A stretch of 64,000 nt of DNA from Dermacoccus nishinomiyaensis. GTDB taxonomy: Bacteria; Actinomycetota; Actinomycetes; Actinomycetales; Dermatophilaceae. This document shows positions 50,382-63,871 of this stretch, piece after piece. Each line of letters starts with the position of its first letter. Within the stretch, counting starts at the first letter, position 1. The stretch spans positions 186,001 to 250,000 of the forward strand of contig NZ_UFXX01000001.1 of assembly GCF_900447535.1 (NCBI RefSeq), given 5' to 3'. The position numbers and the translations under genes are program-made. The notes beneath the pieces are model-generated. The model saw only the letters and a program-made list of their open reading frames with translations. It had not been told where the DNA came from and did no database searches.

Positions 50382-50626
50382 CGATGTCCGGAGACAGCCC
50401 GTACCTCGACCACGGCCACAGCCCCGCCGCCTGGACGGGCGTCGGCATCTGCATGGTCGGTTCGCTCCTCATCGCGTTCGGCGTGTACTTCGGCAACGAA
50501 CTGCTCGACATCATCGGCGCGGTCCTCGTCGTCGGCGGCGGCGTCGTCGGGTGGCTCATGGGCAAGGCGAACCGCCGCAGCGCTGCCGCGCACGGCTCGA
50601 TGGACTCCGAGCGCAAGCCCGCCTGA
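50378..50626 (+). CDS. HGxxPAAW-family small membrane protein
   Basis: 82 residues with the diagnostic motif HGHSPAAW near the N-terminus and two hydrophobic helices (GVGICMVGSLLIAFGVYFG, IIGAVLVVGGGVVGWLMG). The family is found beside trp genes in actinobacteria and is of unknown function. ATG 50378 overlaps the preceding stop; ATG 50384 is a possible alternative. Confidence 0.88.
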   Translation: MTMSGDSPYLDHGHSPAAWTGVGICMVGSLLIAFGVYFGNELLDIIGAVLVVGGGVVGWLMGKANRRSAAAHGSMDSERKPA

Positions 50627-50717
50627 TCCACGCCGCGGCCTGACGGGCCCGGCGCGCGCCGTGACCACACGCTGGAACCGGCGGCGCCGTGCCCTGTCAC
50701 GCTGATTGGATTCGACC

Positions 50718-51554
50718 GTGACCACTGTTCTCGACTCGATCATCGCCGGGGTGCGAGACGACCTCGCCGAGCGCGTGCGCGCGCGCAGCCTCGCCGACGT
50801 CACGCGTGACGCCGACGCCGCACCGCCCGCACGCGACGCGCTCGCCGCGTTCCACGCCGCCCGCGAGGCGCGGCGCATCGCCGTCATCTCCGAGGTGAAG
50901 CGATCCAGCCCGAGCAAGGGCGCGCTCGCGCAGATCCCCGATCCGGCCGCGCTCGCCGCGCAGTACGCCGACGGGGGAGCGACCGCGATCTCGGTGCTCA
51001 CCGAGCAGCGCCGGTTCGGCGGGTCGCTCGCCGATCTCGACGCCGTGCGCGCCGCCGTCGACATCCCGGTGCTGCGCAAGGACTTCATGGTCGAGCCGTA
51101 CCAGTTCTTCGAGGCCCGCGCCCATGGCGCCGACCTCGTCCTCCTCATCGTCGCCGCCCTCGACGACGCACAGCTGCGCGACTTCGCGGCTCTCACGCGC
51201 GAACTCGGGATGACGGCGCTCGTCGAGGTCCACGACGCCGCCGAAGCGGAACGGGCACTCGCCGTCGAAGCGCAGCTGCTCGGCGTCAACGCCCGCAACC
51301 TCAAGACGCTCGACGTCCACCCCGAGGTGTTCGGCCCGATCGCCGCGACGCTGTCGGCGCACGTCGTCAAGGTCGCCGAGTCGGGCATCTCCGGGCCCGC
51401 CGATGCCGCCCGCTACGCCCGCGAGGGCGCACAGGCGCTGCTCATCGGCGAGGCACTCGTCAAGAACGGCGACCCCCAGCAGGGGCTTGCCGACATCATC
51501 ACCGCGTGCGCGGACGCCACGAACGCGTCAGCCGTCGAAGGGACGCCCGCATGA
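50718..51554 (+). CDS. trpC: Indole-3-glycerol phosphate synthase
   Basis: Ring closure of CdRP to indole-3-glycerol phosphate. The 278-residue barrel has the substrate/catalytic blocks [14 protein letters not shown] and [21 protein letters not shown] and the [10 protein letters not shown] / SGISGPADA ends. GTG 50718 gives the usual N-terminus ([19 protein letters not shown]); a TTG at 50706 would add four residues. Coupled by ATGA to trpB. Confidence 0.96.
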   Translation: MTTVLDSIIAGVRDDLAERVRARSLADVTRDADAAPPARDALAAFHAAREARRIAVISEVKRSSPSKGALAQIPDPAALAAQYADGGATAISVLTEQRRFGGSLADLDAVRAAVDIPVLRKDFMVEPYQFFEARAHGADLVLLIVAALDDAQLRDFAALTRELGMTALVEVHDAAEAERALAVEAQLLGVNARNLKTLDVHPEVFGPIAATLSAHVVKVAESGISGPADAARYAREGAQALLIGEALVKNGDPQQGLADIITACADATNASAVEGTPA

Positions 51555-52828
51555 CCGACCCCACCCCGCTCGGCGAACCGCGCCACGACGGTCTCGCGCC
51601 GCACGGCCTCGGGCGCTTCGGCGACTACGGCGGACGCTACGTCCCCGAGGCCCTCGTCGCCGCGCTCGAAGAGCTCGACGAGCAACGCCAGAAGGCGATG
51701 GTGGACGATGAGTTTCGCCACGAACTCGCCGAACTGCACCGCACATACACGGGCCGTCCGAGCCCGATCACCGAGGTCAAGCGCTTCGCCGAGCACTGCG
51801 GCGGCGCGCGCGTCCTCCTCAAGCGCGAGGATCTCAACCACACCGGCTCGCACAAGATCAACAACGTCCTCGGCCAGGCGCTGCTGGCCAAGCGCATGGG
51901 CAAGACGCGCGTCATCGCGGAGACGGGTGCCGGCCAGCACGGTGTCGCCACCGCGACGGCCGCGGCGCTCATGGGCCTCGAGTGCGTCGTCTACATGGGC
52001 AAGGTCGACACCGAGCGTCAGGCCCTCAACGTCGCACGCATGCAGCTGCTCGGCGCAAGCGTCGTGCCCGTCGAACACGGCAGCCAGACGCTCAAGGACG
52101 CCGTCAACGAGGCGTTCCGCGACTGGGTCGCCAACGTCGACACGACGCACTACGTGCTCGGCACGGTGACGGGACCCTACCCGTTCCCCGAGATGGTGCG
52201 TGACTTCCACAAGCTCATCGGTGAGGAGGCCCGCGAGCAGATCCTCGCCGAGGCCGGGCGCCTGCCCGACGCAGTCTGCGCCTGCGTCGGCGGCGGCTCG
52301 AACGCGATGGGCATCTTCCACCGCTTCATCGGTGACGACGGCGTTCGCCTCGTGGGCCTCGAGGGCGGCGGCGAGGGCATCGCGAGCGGCAAGCACGCGT
52401 CGCGCTTCAGCGGCCAGGGCACGCCGGGCGTCCTGCATGGTGCCTACACCTACGTCATCCAGGACGAGGAGGGCCAGACGATCGAGACGCACTCGGTCTC
52501 CGCGGGCCTCGACTACCCGAGCGTCGGTCCGGAGCACAGCTACCTCAAGGACATCGGTCGCGCCGAGTACCACCCGATCACCGACGTCGAGGCGATGGAG
52601 GCGTTCCGGCTGCTGTCGCAGACCGAGGGCATCCTGCCGGCCATCGAGTCGGCGCACGCCCTCGCGGGCGCGATGAAGGTCGGCGCCGAGCTGGGTGAGG
52701 ACGGGCTGATCCTCGTCAGCCTCTCCGGGCGCGGCGACAAGGACGTGCACACCGCCGCCCGCTGGTTCGGGCTCATCGATGAAGACGAGACCGTCGTCAG
52801 CGGCGAGGACGAGGAGACGAAGCTGTGA
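51551..52828 (+). CDS. trpB: Tryptophan synthase beta chain
   Basis: PLP enzyme joining indole and serine. The 425 residues have [15 protein letters not shown], the PLP Lys in [18 protein letters not shown] and the phosphate loop [11 protein letters not shown]. Overlaps trpC and trpA by 4 bases each. Confidence 0.98.
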   Translation: MTDPTPLGEPRHDGLAPHGLGRFGDYGGRYVPEALVAALEELDEQRQKAMVDDEFRHELAELHRTYTGRPSPITEVKRFAEHCGGARVLLKREDLNHTGSHKINNVLGQALLAKRMGKTRVIAETGAGQHGVATATAAALMGLECVVYMGKVDTERQALNVARMQLLGASVVPVEHGSQTLKDAVNEAFRDWVANVDTTHYVLGTVTGPYPFPEMVRDFHKLIGEEAREQILAEAGRLPDAVCACVGGGSNAMGIFHRFIGDDGVRLVGLEGGGEGIASGKHASRFSGQGTPGVLHGAYTYVIQDEEGQTIETHSVSAGLDYPSVGPEHSYLKDIGRAEYHPITDVEAMEAFRLLSQTEGILPAIESAHALAGAMKVGAELGEDGLILVSLSGRGDKDVHTAARWFGLIDEDETVVSGEDEETKL

Positions 52829-53625
52829 GCACCCCCATCCCGCTTGACGCCGTCTTCGCCGCCACCCGGGACGAAGGCCGCGCCGCCCTCGTCGGCTACC
52901 TTCCCGCAGGCTTCCCGAGCGTCGCGGATTCGATCCGTGCCGCGCAGGTCATGGTCGAGAACGGTTGCGACATCGTCGAGGTCGGCCTGCCGTACACCGA
53001 TCCGCTCATGGACGGCCCCGTCATCCAGAGCGCCGCGACGCAGGCTCTCGCGGGCGGTGTGCACACCGCGGACGTCTTCCGCGTCGTGCGGGCCGTCACC
53101 GACGCCGGTGGCGCGGCCGTCGTCATGACGTACTGGAACCCGGTGCTGCGCTACGGCATCCGCCGTTTCGCGGAGGAGTTGAAGGCCGCCGGGGGAGCCG
53201 GCCTCATCACCCCCGACCTCGTGCCCGACGAGGCCGACGAGTGGATCGCCGTCGCCGACGAGCTCGGCCTCGCGAAGATCTTCCTCGTCGCGCCCAGTTC
53301 GACGCCCGCCCGCGTCGCGGCGACGACGGCGAACTGCTCGGGCTTCGTCTACGCGGCGTCCGTCATGGGCGTCACGGGTGCGCGCACGAGCGTCGGCGAC
53401 GCCGCGAAGGGTCTCGTCGAGCGGACGAAGGCCGCCACCGACCTGCCCGTCTGCGTCGGCCTCGGCGTCTCGACGGCGGAACAGGCGCGCGAGATCGGCC
53501 GATACGCCGACGGTGTCATCGTCGGTTCCGCGCTCGTCAAGACGCTGCTCGACACCGACCCCGAACGCGGCCTGGCGGCCCTCGCCGAGGCCACGAAGGA
53601 ACTGAGCGACGGAGTACGACGTTGA
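52825..53625 (+). CDS. trpA: Tryptophan synthase alpha chain
   Basis: Cleaves indole-3-glycerol phosphate and channels indole to TrpB. The 266-residue barrel holds the catalytic Glu and Asp in [19 protein letters not shown] and the phosphate site [15 protein letters not shown] start overlaps the trpB stop (GTGA). Confidence 0.97.
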   Translation: MSTPIPLDAVFAATRDEGRAALVGYLPAGFPSVADSIRAAQVMVENGCDIVEVGLPYTDPLMDGPVIQSAATQALAGGVHTADVFRVVRAVTDAGGAAVVMTYWNPVLRYGIRRFAEELKAAGGAGLITPDLVPDEADEWIAVADELGLAKIFLVAPSSTPARVAATTANCSGFVYAASVMGVTGARTSVGDAAKGLVERTKAATDLPVCVGLGVSTAEQAREIGRYADGVIVGSALVKTLLDTDPERGLAALAEATKELSDGVRR

Positions 53626-53633
53626 GCACCAGC

Positions 53634-54125
53634 ATGGACACGAGCACGACCAAGCCCACCGCCGAGCGCTCGAACCGCTGGCCGTGGATCGCCCTCGTGC
53701 TGCGCCTCGTGCTCGCCGGCGTCTTCCTCTATGCAGGCCTGCCGAAGCTCACGCACCTCGACGCCTCGCGCCGCTCGGTGCGCGCATACGACCTGTTCTC
53801 CTACGACGTCGCGAACGTCATCGGCACGATCCTGCCGCTGGCGGAGGTGGCGCTCGGCGTCATCCTGCTCGTCGGCCTGTTCACCCGCTTCGCGGCGATC
53901 ATCTCCGCGCTGCTGCTCGTCATCTTCATCGCGGGCATCGCCTCGGCGTGGGCGCGCGGCATCTCGATCGACTGTGGGTGCTTCTCCGAGGGCGGGGCGG
54001 TTGCCGCGAGCCAGACGAAGTATCCGCAGGAGATCGGCCGCGACATCGTCTTTCTCATCCTCGCCGGGCTGCTCGCCTGGCGCCCGCGCAGCCGCTTCAG
54101 CGCCGACGGGGCGCTGTGGGGCTGA
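53634..54125 (+). CDS. MauE/DoxX-family membrane protein
   Basis: 163 residues with four hydrophobic segments and the redox-type motif CGCFS (Cys114, Cys116), characteristic of MauE-like proteins linked to disulfide chemistry. It sits between trpA and a DsbA-like thioredoxin. A TTG at 53622 overlaps the trpA stop (TTGA) and could be the true start, adding four residues; ATG 53634 is the conservative choice. It may deliver electrons or oxidising equivalents to the downstream protein; this is inference. Confidence 0.82.
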   Translation: MDTSTTKPTAERSNRWPWIALVLRLVLAGVFLYAGLPKLTHLDASRRSVRAYDLFSYDVANVIGTILPLAEVALGVILLVGLFTRFAAIISALLLVIFIAGIASAWARGISIDCGCFSEGGAVAASQTKYPQEIGRDIVFLILAGLLAWRPRSRFSADGALWG

Positions 54126-54173
54126 ACGATCTTCGTGACTCAACGCCCCCGCCATCTGTGAAAGGCTTCACCC

Positions 54174-54926
54174 ATGCGACCTGATGCTTCCACCAAGCTG
54201 CAATCCGTGGCGCCCAAGCAGGGCCCCAGCAAGGGCTTGATCGCCGCGATCGTCGGCCTCGTGGCCGTCCTCGCGATCGCGGCCGTCGCCTTCCTCTCGC
54301 TCAACAAGAGCGATGACACCGACACCCCTGTCGCTGCCGGTGACACCCCGACGGGTGCACTCGCCAACGGCCAGGGCATGCCGGTGTTCGCCGACAAGGC
54401 CAAGGCCGACGCGAAGAAGGTCGACGTCTACTTCGACTACCAGTGCCCGTACTGCAAGCAGTTCGAGCAGGCCCAGGGAGCCAAGCTCCTGGACATGGCG
54501 AAGGCCGGTGACGTCAAGCTGACGTACCACGTCAAGACCTTCCTCGATGAGAACCTGCCCGGCGACAGCTCTGCCCGAGCCGCGAACGCCGCGTTCTGCA
54601 CCGCCACCGCCGGAAAGTTCTCCGACTTCACGACGAAGGTGTTCGAGAACCAGCCCAAGGAGGGCGTCGGCTACACGAACGAGACGCTCATCAAGCTCGC
54701 GAAGGAGGTGGGCGTCAAGGGCTCGTCCTATGAGAAGTGCGTCAACGACAACCGGTACTCGGCGTACGTCAAGAAGACCGAGTCCGAGACCAACAAGGCC
54801 GGGGTCAACTCCACGCCGGTCGTCAAGATCAACGGCAAGGACGTCGACAACGCCGACATGGCCGGCATGATGAACATCGAGAACTCGACGCCCACCACGA
54901 TCGACAAGGTGCTGGCCAAGTTCTGA
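54174..54926 (+). CDS. Membrane-anchored DsbA-like thiol-disulfide oxidoreductase
   Basis: 250 residues: short cytoplasmic N-terminus, one membrane segment (GLIAAIVGLVAVLAIAAVAFL, about 20-40), then a thioredoxin-fold DsbA-like domain with the active site CPYC (Cys91-Cys94) in VDVYFDYQCPYCKQFEQ and a cis-Pro in NSTPVVKING. It acts outside the membrane, probably as a disulfide catalyst for exported proteins. ATG 54174; GTGAAAGG upstream. lgt follows with one shared base. Confidence 0.9.
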   Translation: MRPDASTKLQSVAPKQGPSKGLIAAIVGLVAVLAIAAVAFLSLNKSDDTDTPVAAGDTPTGALANGQGMPVFADKAKADAKKVDVYFDYQCPYCKQFEQAQGAKLLDMAKAGDVKLTYHVKTFLDENLPGDSSARAANAAFCTATAGKFSDFTTKVFENQPKEGVGYTNETLIKLAKEVGVKGSSYEKCVNDNRYSAYVKKTESETNKAGVNSTPVVKINGKDVDNADMAGMMNIENSTPTTIDKVLAKF

Positions 54927-55825
54927 TGCTGACGGAGATTCCTTCACCGACCGAAGGGGTGCTGTGGCTGGGCCCGGTGCCCCTTCGGGCGTATGCCCTC
55001 TGCATCCTGACGGGCGTCGTCATCGCGACGATGATCACCGGGCGGCGCCTCGAAGGGCGCGGCTACTCGCGTGACGAGGCCGTCGACGTCGCCCTGTGGA
55101 TCGTGCCGTTCGGCATCGTCGGGGGGCGGCTGTACCACGTCATCACGACGCCGCAGCCGTACTTCGGCGAGGGCGGGCACCCGCTCGACGCGTTCAAGGT
55201 GTGGGAGGGCGGCCTCGGCATCTGGGGCGCCGTCGTCCTCGGCGCCGTCGGCGCCTGGTTCGGCGCGCGCAAGGCGGGCGTCCCGTTCCCGGTGCTCGCC
55301 GACTGCGTCGCCCCCGCGCTGCCGCTCGCGCAGGCGATCGGCCGGTTCGGCAACTATTTCAACAACGAGTTGTACGGTCGCGCGACGAACGTGCCGTGGG
55401 CCCTCGAGATCCACCAGTGGGACATGAACAAGGGGCGTGCGGTCGTCGACTCGACCGGTGCCCCCGTCGTCCTCGGCACGTTCCACCCGACGTTCCTCTA
55501 CGAGGCGATCTGGTGCATGCTCATCGCCCTCGTCATCTGGCGCCTGTCGGATTCGGGGCGGCTGCGCCAGGGGCAGGCGTTCGCGCTGTACGTCATGCTG
55601 TACCCGCTAGGCCGCATCGTCGTCGAGTTGATGCGCAGCGACTTCGCGAACCGCATCCTCGGTGTGCGCGTCAACGTGTGGGTGTGCGGCATCGTCTTCC
55701 TGCTCGGCCTCGCGATCTTCATCGCGCGCCGGCGTGCGTCCGCCGACCCACGGGCGGCGCACCAGCTCGAGGCGGATGCCCACGGCGCACACGATGCGGA
55801 CACCACGGCCGACGAGGCCTCCTGA
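54926..55825 (+). CDS. lgt: Prolipoprotein diacylglyceryl transferase
   Basis: Attaches diacylglycerol to the lipobox Cys of exported lipoproteins. The 299-residue, seven-helix membrane protein has GGRLYHVITT and the signature IGRFGNYFNNELYGR. ATG 54926 overlaps the stop of the DsbA-like gene (TGATG). trpA-lgt-gltB order is common in actinobacteria. Confidence 0.96.
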   Translation: MLTEIPSPTEGVLWLGPVPLRAYALCILTGVVIATMITGRRLEGRGYSRDEAVDVALWIVPFGIVGGRLYHVITTPQPYFGEGGHPLDAFKVWEGGLGIWGAVVLGAVGAWFGARKAGVPFPVLADCVAPALPLAQAIGRFGNYFNNELYGRATNVPWALEIHQWDMNKGRAVVDSTGAPVVLGTFHPTFLYEAIWCMLIALVIWRLSDSGRLRQGQAFALYVMLYPLGRIVVELMRSDFANRILGVRVNVWVCGIVFLLGLAIFIARRRASADPRAAHQLEADAHGAHDADTTADEAS

Positions 55826-55844
55826 GCTGTATCGTCAGCTGAGA

Positions 55845-55869
55845 CGCGCTCGTCCACGTGGTGAGCGCG
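55845..55869. promoter_or_regulatory. Nested palindrome upstream of gltB
   Basis: CGCGCTC (55845-55851) and GAGCGCG (55863-55869) flank a perfect CCACGTGG (55854-55861). It lies 14 bases before the gltB -10, across the -35 region, so an operator for a dimeric regulator is plausible; a terminator for lgt is the alternative. Confidence 0.45.
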
Positions 55870-55882
55870 CATGAACATTCGA

Positions 55883-55888
55883 TAGAAT
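55883..55888 (+). promoter_or_regulatory. -10 element TAGAAT of gltBD
   Basis: TAGAAT in an unusually AT-rich patch (ATTCGATAGAATGCATAAAA) lies about 105 bases before gltB. No strong -35 is visible; the nested palindrome occupies that position. Confidence 0.55.
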
Positions 55889-55993
55889 GCATAAAACCCG
55901 CAGGCCAATGCCGTCCCGCGGTGGTTTCGACCCGACCCGATGCCTCGTGCGCCCTGCGCTCGGGCGTCCCGACGACGAACAGGACGGTGAGTC

Positions 55994-60529
<4,536 letters not shown>

Positions 60530-60530
60530 C

Positions 60531-61988
60531 GTGGCTGACCCCCGCGGATTCCTCAAGACCCGGGAGCGCGAGCTGCCCGAACGTCGCCCCGTTCCCGTTC
60601 GCATCCGCGACTGGAAGGAGGTGTACGAGGAGCAGCAGCTCGGCACCCTGCAGCGTCAGGCCGGCCGATGCATGGACTGCGGCATCCCGTTCTGTCACTC
60701 GGGCTGCCCCCTCGGCAACCTCATCCCCGAGTGGAACGACCTGTCGTGGAAGGGTGAGTGGGAGGAGGCCATCGAGCGCCTCCACGCCACGAACAACTTC
60801 CCCGAGTTCACCGGACGCCTGTGCCCCGCGCCGTGCGAGACGGCGTGCGTGCTCGGCATCAGCCAGCCCGCCGTCACGATCAAGCAGGTCGAGAAGACGG
60901 TCGTCGAGGAGGGCTTCGAGCGTGGTTACGTCACGCCGCAGGTGCCGACGCGCCTGACGGGCAAGACGGTCGCCGTCGTCGGTTCGGGGCCCGCGGGCCT
61001 CGCCGCCGCGCAGCAGCTGACGCGCGCCGGGCACACCGTCGCCGTGTTCGAGCGCGACGACGCCCCCGGTGGCCTGATGCGCTACGGCATCCCCGAGTTC
61101 AAGATGGAGAAGGGCATCCTCGATCGTCGCATCGAGCAGATGAAGGCCGAGGGCACCCGTTTCCGCTGCAACACCGAGATCGGCGTGACGCTGACGGCGG
61201 AGCAGCTGCGCTCGCGCTACGACGCCGTCGTCCTCGCGATGGGCGCGACGGTGCGTCGCGACCTGCCGGTGCCGGGGCGTGAGCACACGGGCACGTACCA
61301 GGCGATGGAGTACCTGCCCCAGGCCAACCGCGTCGCGCTCGGCGGCGAGGTCGAGGGTCAGATCCTCGCGACCGGCAAGGACGTCGTCGTCATCGGTGGT
61401 GGCGACACCGGAGCCGACTGCATCGGTACGGCGCTGCGTCAGGGCGCGAAGTCGGTGACGAGCCTCGAGATCATGCCGCAGCCCGGCGAGGAGCGTCCGG
61501 CCAACCAGCCGTGGCCGACGTACCCGATGATCTTCCGCGTCGCCTCGGCGCACGAGGAGGGTGGCGAGCGCGTCTACTCCGCCTCGACGAAGGAGATCCT
61601 CGCGGACGACGACGGCAACGTCAGCGGTCTGAAGATCGTCGAGGTGAAGTTCGTCGACGGCAAGTTCGAGGAGGTCGAAGGCTCGGAGCGAGTCATCCCG
61701 GCGCAGCTCGTGCTGCTCGCGATGGGCTTCCTCGGCCCGCAGGGCGAGGGTCTGCTCGAGCAGCTCGGCGTCGACACCGACGAGCGCAGCAACGTGCAGC
61801 GCGACGCGAACTACATGTCGAGCGTGCCCGGCGTGTTCGTCGCCGGTGACTGTGGGCGCGGCCAGTCGCTCATCGTGTGGGCGATCGCCGAGGGCCGCAG
61901 CGCGGCGCGCGGCGTCGACATGTGGCTCATGGGTGACTCGACGTTGCCCGCGCCGATCAAGCCGACGGATCGTCCGCTGACGGTGTGA
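60531..61988 (+). CDS. gltD: Glutamate synthase small subunit
   Basis: FAD/NADPH subunit feeding electrons to GltB. 485 residues: N-terminal 4Fe-4S Cys set (CMDCGIPFCHSGCPLGNLIP and LCPAPCETACVLG), FAD Rossmann GSGPAGLAAAQQL and a nucleotide site GGGDTGADCIGTA, C-terminal GDCGRGQSLIVWAI. GTG 60531 follows gltB. A 16-bp hairpin ends the operon. Confidence 0.97.
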   Translation: MADPRGFLKTRERELPERRPVPVRIRDWKEVYEEQQLGTLQRQAGRCMDCGIPFCHSGCPLGNLIPEWNDLSWKGEWEEAIERLHATNNFPEFTGRLCPAPCETACVLGISQPAVTIKQVEKTVVEEGFERGYVTPQVPTRLTGKTVAVVGSGPAGLAAAQQLTRAGHTVAVFERDDAPGGLMRYGIPEFKMEKGILDRRIEQMKAEGTRFRCNTEIGVTLTAEQLRSRYDAVVLAMGATVRRDLPVPGREHTGTYQAMEYLPQANRVALGGEVEGQILATGKDVVVIGGGDTGADCIGTALRQGAKSVTSLEIMPQPGEERPANQPWPTYPMIFRVASAHEEGGERVYSASTKEILADDDGNVSGLKIVEVKFVDGKFEEVEGSERVIPAQLVLLAMGFLGPQGEGLLEQLGVDTDERSNVQRDANYMSSVPGVFVAGDCGRGQSLIVWAIAEGRSAARGVDMWLMGDSTLPAPIKPTDRPLTV

Positions 61989-62023
61989 TCGTCCGCATGT
62001 GTTGACGCCTGATCGCGCGTCGT

Positions 62024-62060
62024 GGAAGCCCCTGCCGCCCTCGTGGCGGCGGGGGTTTCC
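62024..62060 (+). terminator. Hairpin terminator after gltBD
   Basis: GGAAGCCCCTGCCGCC (62024-62039) pairs with GGCGGCGGGGGTTTCC (62045-62060) across a 5-base loop, with two G-U wobbles. It lies 36 bases after the gltD stop. Confidence 0.8.
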
Positions 62061-62145
62061 GCGTCGTCGCGGGCCTACCCGCGAGTACGGTGACGGGGGT
62101 CTCACCGGGCGAGATGGTCGACTGAGGGAACGCTCGCGCGGGCGA

Positions 62146-62151
62146 TAGGGT
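62146..62151 (+). promoter_or_regulatory. -10 element TAGGGT for pyk
   Basis: TAGGGT is followed by seven bases and ATG 62159, predicting a leaderless pyk mRNA. Confidence 0.55.
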
Positions 62152-62158
62152 TGGCAGC

Positions 62159-63634
62159 ATGCGTCGCGCGAAAATTGTTGCCACCCTTGGCCCTGCTACC
62201 GACTCTGCCGAACGGACGCGTGAGCTCGTCGAGGCCGGCCTCGACGTCGCCCGCTTCAACCTCTCCCACGGTTCGTACGAGGAGCACCAGACCCGGTACG
62301 ACCACGTCCGCGCCGCCGCTGCGGCGACGGGTCGCGCCGTCGGCGTCCTCGCCGACCTGCAGGGCCCGAAGATCCGCACCGCTCGTTTTTCCGCGGGCCC
62401 GGTCGACCTCGCGAAGGGCGACCGCTTCACCATCACGACCGAGGACGTCGACGGTGACTCCGAGCGCGTCGGCACGACGTACAAGGGCCTGCCGGGCGAC
62501 GTCAACGTCGGCGACATGCTGCTCGTCGACGACGGCAAGGTCGCGCTGCGCGCGGTCGAGGTGACGGCCACGGACGTCGTGACCGAGGTGGTCGTGCCGG
62601 GCCGCGTCTCGAACAACAAGGGCATCAACCTGCCCGGTGTCGCGGTGAGCGTGCCCGCGCTCAGCGAGAAGGACGAGGCTGACCTGCGCTGGGCGTTGAA
62701 GGCCGGCGCCGACCTCATCGCGCTGTCGTTCGTGCGCGACGCCGCCGACATCACGCGCTGCCACGAGATCATGGACGAGGTGGGCATCCGTCGCCCCGTC
62801 ATCGCGAAGATCGAGAAGCCGCAGGCGGTCGAGAACCTCATCGAGATCATCGAGGCGTTCGACGGCATCATGGTCGCGCGCGGTGACCTCGGCGTGGAAC
62901 TGCCGCTCGAGGACGTGCCGATCGTGCAGAAGCGTGCCATCGAGCTCGCGCGCCGCGCGGCGAAGCCCGTCATCGTCGCGACGCAGGTGCTCGAGTCGAT
63001 GATCGAGAATCCGCGCCCGACGCGCGCCGAGGCCTCCGACTGCGCCAACGCGGTGCTCGACGGCGCGGACGCCGTCATGCTGTCGGGGGAGACGTCGGTC
63101 GGTGCGTGGCCGATCGAGACGGTCAAGACGATGGCGCGCATCATCTCCTCGACGGAGGAGCACGGCCTCGAGCGCGTGCCCGACCTCGGCATCCAGCCGC
63201 ACACGAAGGGCGGCGTCGTGACGAAGGCCGCCGTCGAGGTGGGGGAGACGCTCAGGTGCACGCATCTGGTCAACTTCACGACGACGGGCGACTCGGCGCA
63301 GCGCATGTCGCGTCTGCGTCCGCGCCTGCCGATCGTCGCGTTCACGCCGTCGGAGACGGTGCGTTCGCAGCTCGCGCTCGTGTGGGGCGTGCAGACGGAG
63401 TGCAGCCCGAAGGTCAAGCACACGGACGAGATGTCGATGCAGGTCGACGAGATCTTCCTCGGCGACGGTCGCTGCGTCGAGGGTGACCTCGTCGTCATCG
63501 CCGCCGGTTCGCCTCCCGGCATCCCCGGTTCGACGAACGCGCTGCGCGTGCACAAGATCGGTGACGCGAAGAACCGCGTCGCGCCGGCCTACGAGGACCA
63601 CGAGAAGGCCCGTAGCGCCGCCGCGCACAACTGA
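62159..63634 (+). CDS. pyk: Pyruvate kinase
   Basis: Final ATP-forming step of glycolysis. The 491 residues begin MRRAKIVATLGPATDSAE and have ARFNLSHGSYEEH, the active-site IAKIEKPQAVENL, VARGDLGVELP and the QVLESMIENPRPTRAEASD block; the C-terminal effector-binding domain is complete. No ribosome-binding site is needed if the mRNA is leaderless as the upstream hexamer suggests. A terminator follows. Confidence 0.97.
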   Translation: MRRAKIVATLGPATDSAERTRELVEAGLDVARFNLSHGSYEEHQTRYDHVRAAAAATGRAVGVLADLQGPKIRTARFSAGPVDLAKGDRFTITTEDVDGDSERVGTTYKGLPGDVNVGDMLLVDDGKVALRAVEVTATDVVTEVVVPGRVSNNKGINLPGVAVSVPALSEKDEADLRWALKAGADLIALSFVRDAADITRCHEIMDEVGIRRPVIAKIEKPQAVENLIEIIEAFDGIMVARGDLGVELPLEDVPIVQKRAIELARRAAKPVIVATQVLESMIENPRPTRAEASDCANAVLDGADAVMLSGETSVGAWPIETVKTMARIISSTEEHGLERVPDLGIQPHTKGGVVTKAAVEVGETLRCTHLVNFTTTGDSAQRMSRLRPRLPIVAFTPSETVRSQLALVWGVQTECSPKVKHTDEMSMQVDEIFLGDGRCVEGDLVVIAAGSPPGIPGSTNALRVHKIGDAKNRVAPAYEDHEKARSAAAHN

Positions 63635-63660
63635 TCCTGCCTCAGTCCTTGATCGACGCT

Positions 63661-63691
63661 GCTGCCCCCGCGCCCGGTGCGCGGGGGCAGC
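63661..63691 (+). terminator. Hairpin terminator after pyk
   Basis: GCTGCCCCCGCGC (63661-63673) and GCGCGGGGGCAGC (63679-63691) form a perfect 13-bp stem with a 5-base loop, 26 bases after the pyk stop. Confidence 0.8.
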
Positions 63692-63702
63692 GCGCGTTCG
63701 GG

Positions 63703-63708
63703 TAAGGT
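63703..63708 (+). promoter_or_regulatory. -10 element TAAGGT of the tRNA-Leu gene
   Basis: TAAGGT lies 12 bases before the first tRNA base, fitting a primary transcript with a short 5' leader trimmed by RNase P. Confidence 0.5.
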
Positions 63709-63720
63709 GAGCGGGCACCA

Positions 63721-63801
63721 GCCGACGTGGTGGAATGGCAGACACGGAGCACTCAAAATGCTTTGCCGCAAGGCGTGGGGGTTCGAATCCCCCCGTCGGC
63801 A
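63721..63801 (+). tRNA. tRNA-Leu, anticodon CAA
   Basis: Acceptor stem GCCGACG (63721-63727) pairs with CGTCGGC (63794-63800) with discriminator A at 63801. The anticodon arm GAGCA-CTCAAAA-TGCTT gives CAA (reads UUG). A long class II variable arm (TTGCCGCAAGGC) and T-arm GGGGG-TTCGAAT-CCCCC follow. CCA is not encoded. Confidence 0.93.
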
Positions 63802-63808
63802 CGCGCAC

Positions 63809-63835
63809 AGGGCTCGACCGTCGAGGTCGAGCCCT
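63809..63835 (+). terminator. Hairpin terminator after tRNA-Leu
   Basis: AGGGCTCGAC (63809-63818) and GTCGAGCCCT (63826-63835) form a perfect 10-bp stem with a 7-base loop, starting 8 bases after the tRNA. Confidence 0.75.
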
Positions 63836-63858
63836 TCGTCGTTCCGCGGCGGCGGCGC

Positions 63859-63864
63859 TAGGCT
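63859..63864 (+). promoter_or_regulatory. -10 element TAGGCT for the AroE-like gene
   Basis: TAGGCT is followed by seven bases and ATG 63872, again a leaderless arrangement. Confidence 0.5.
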
Positions 63865-63871
63865 GGCGCGC

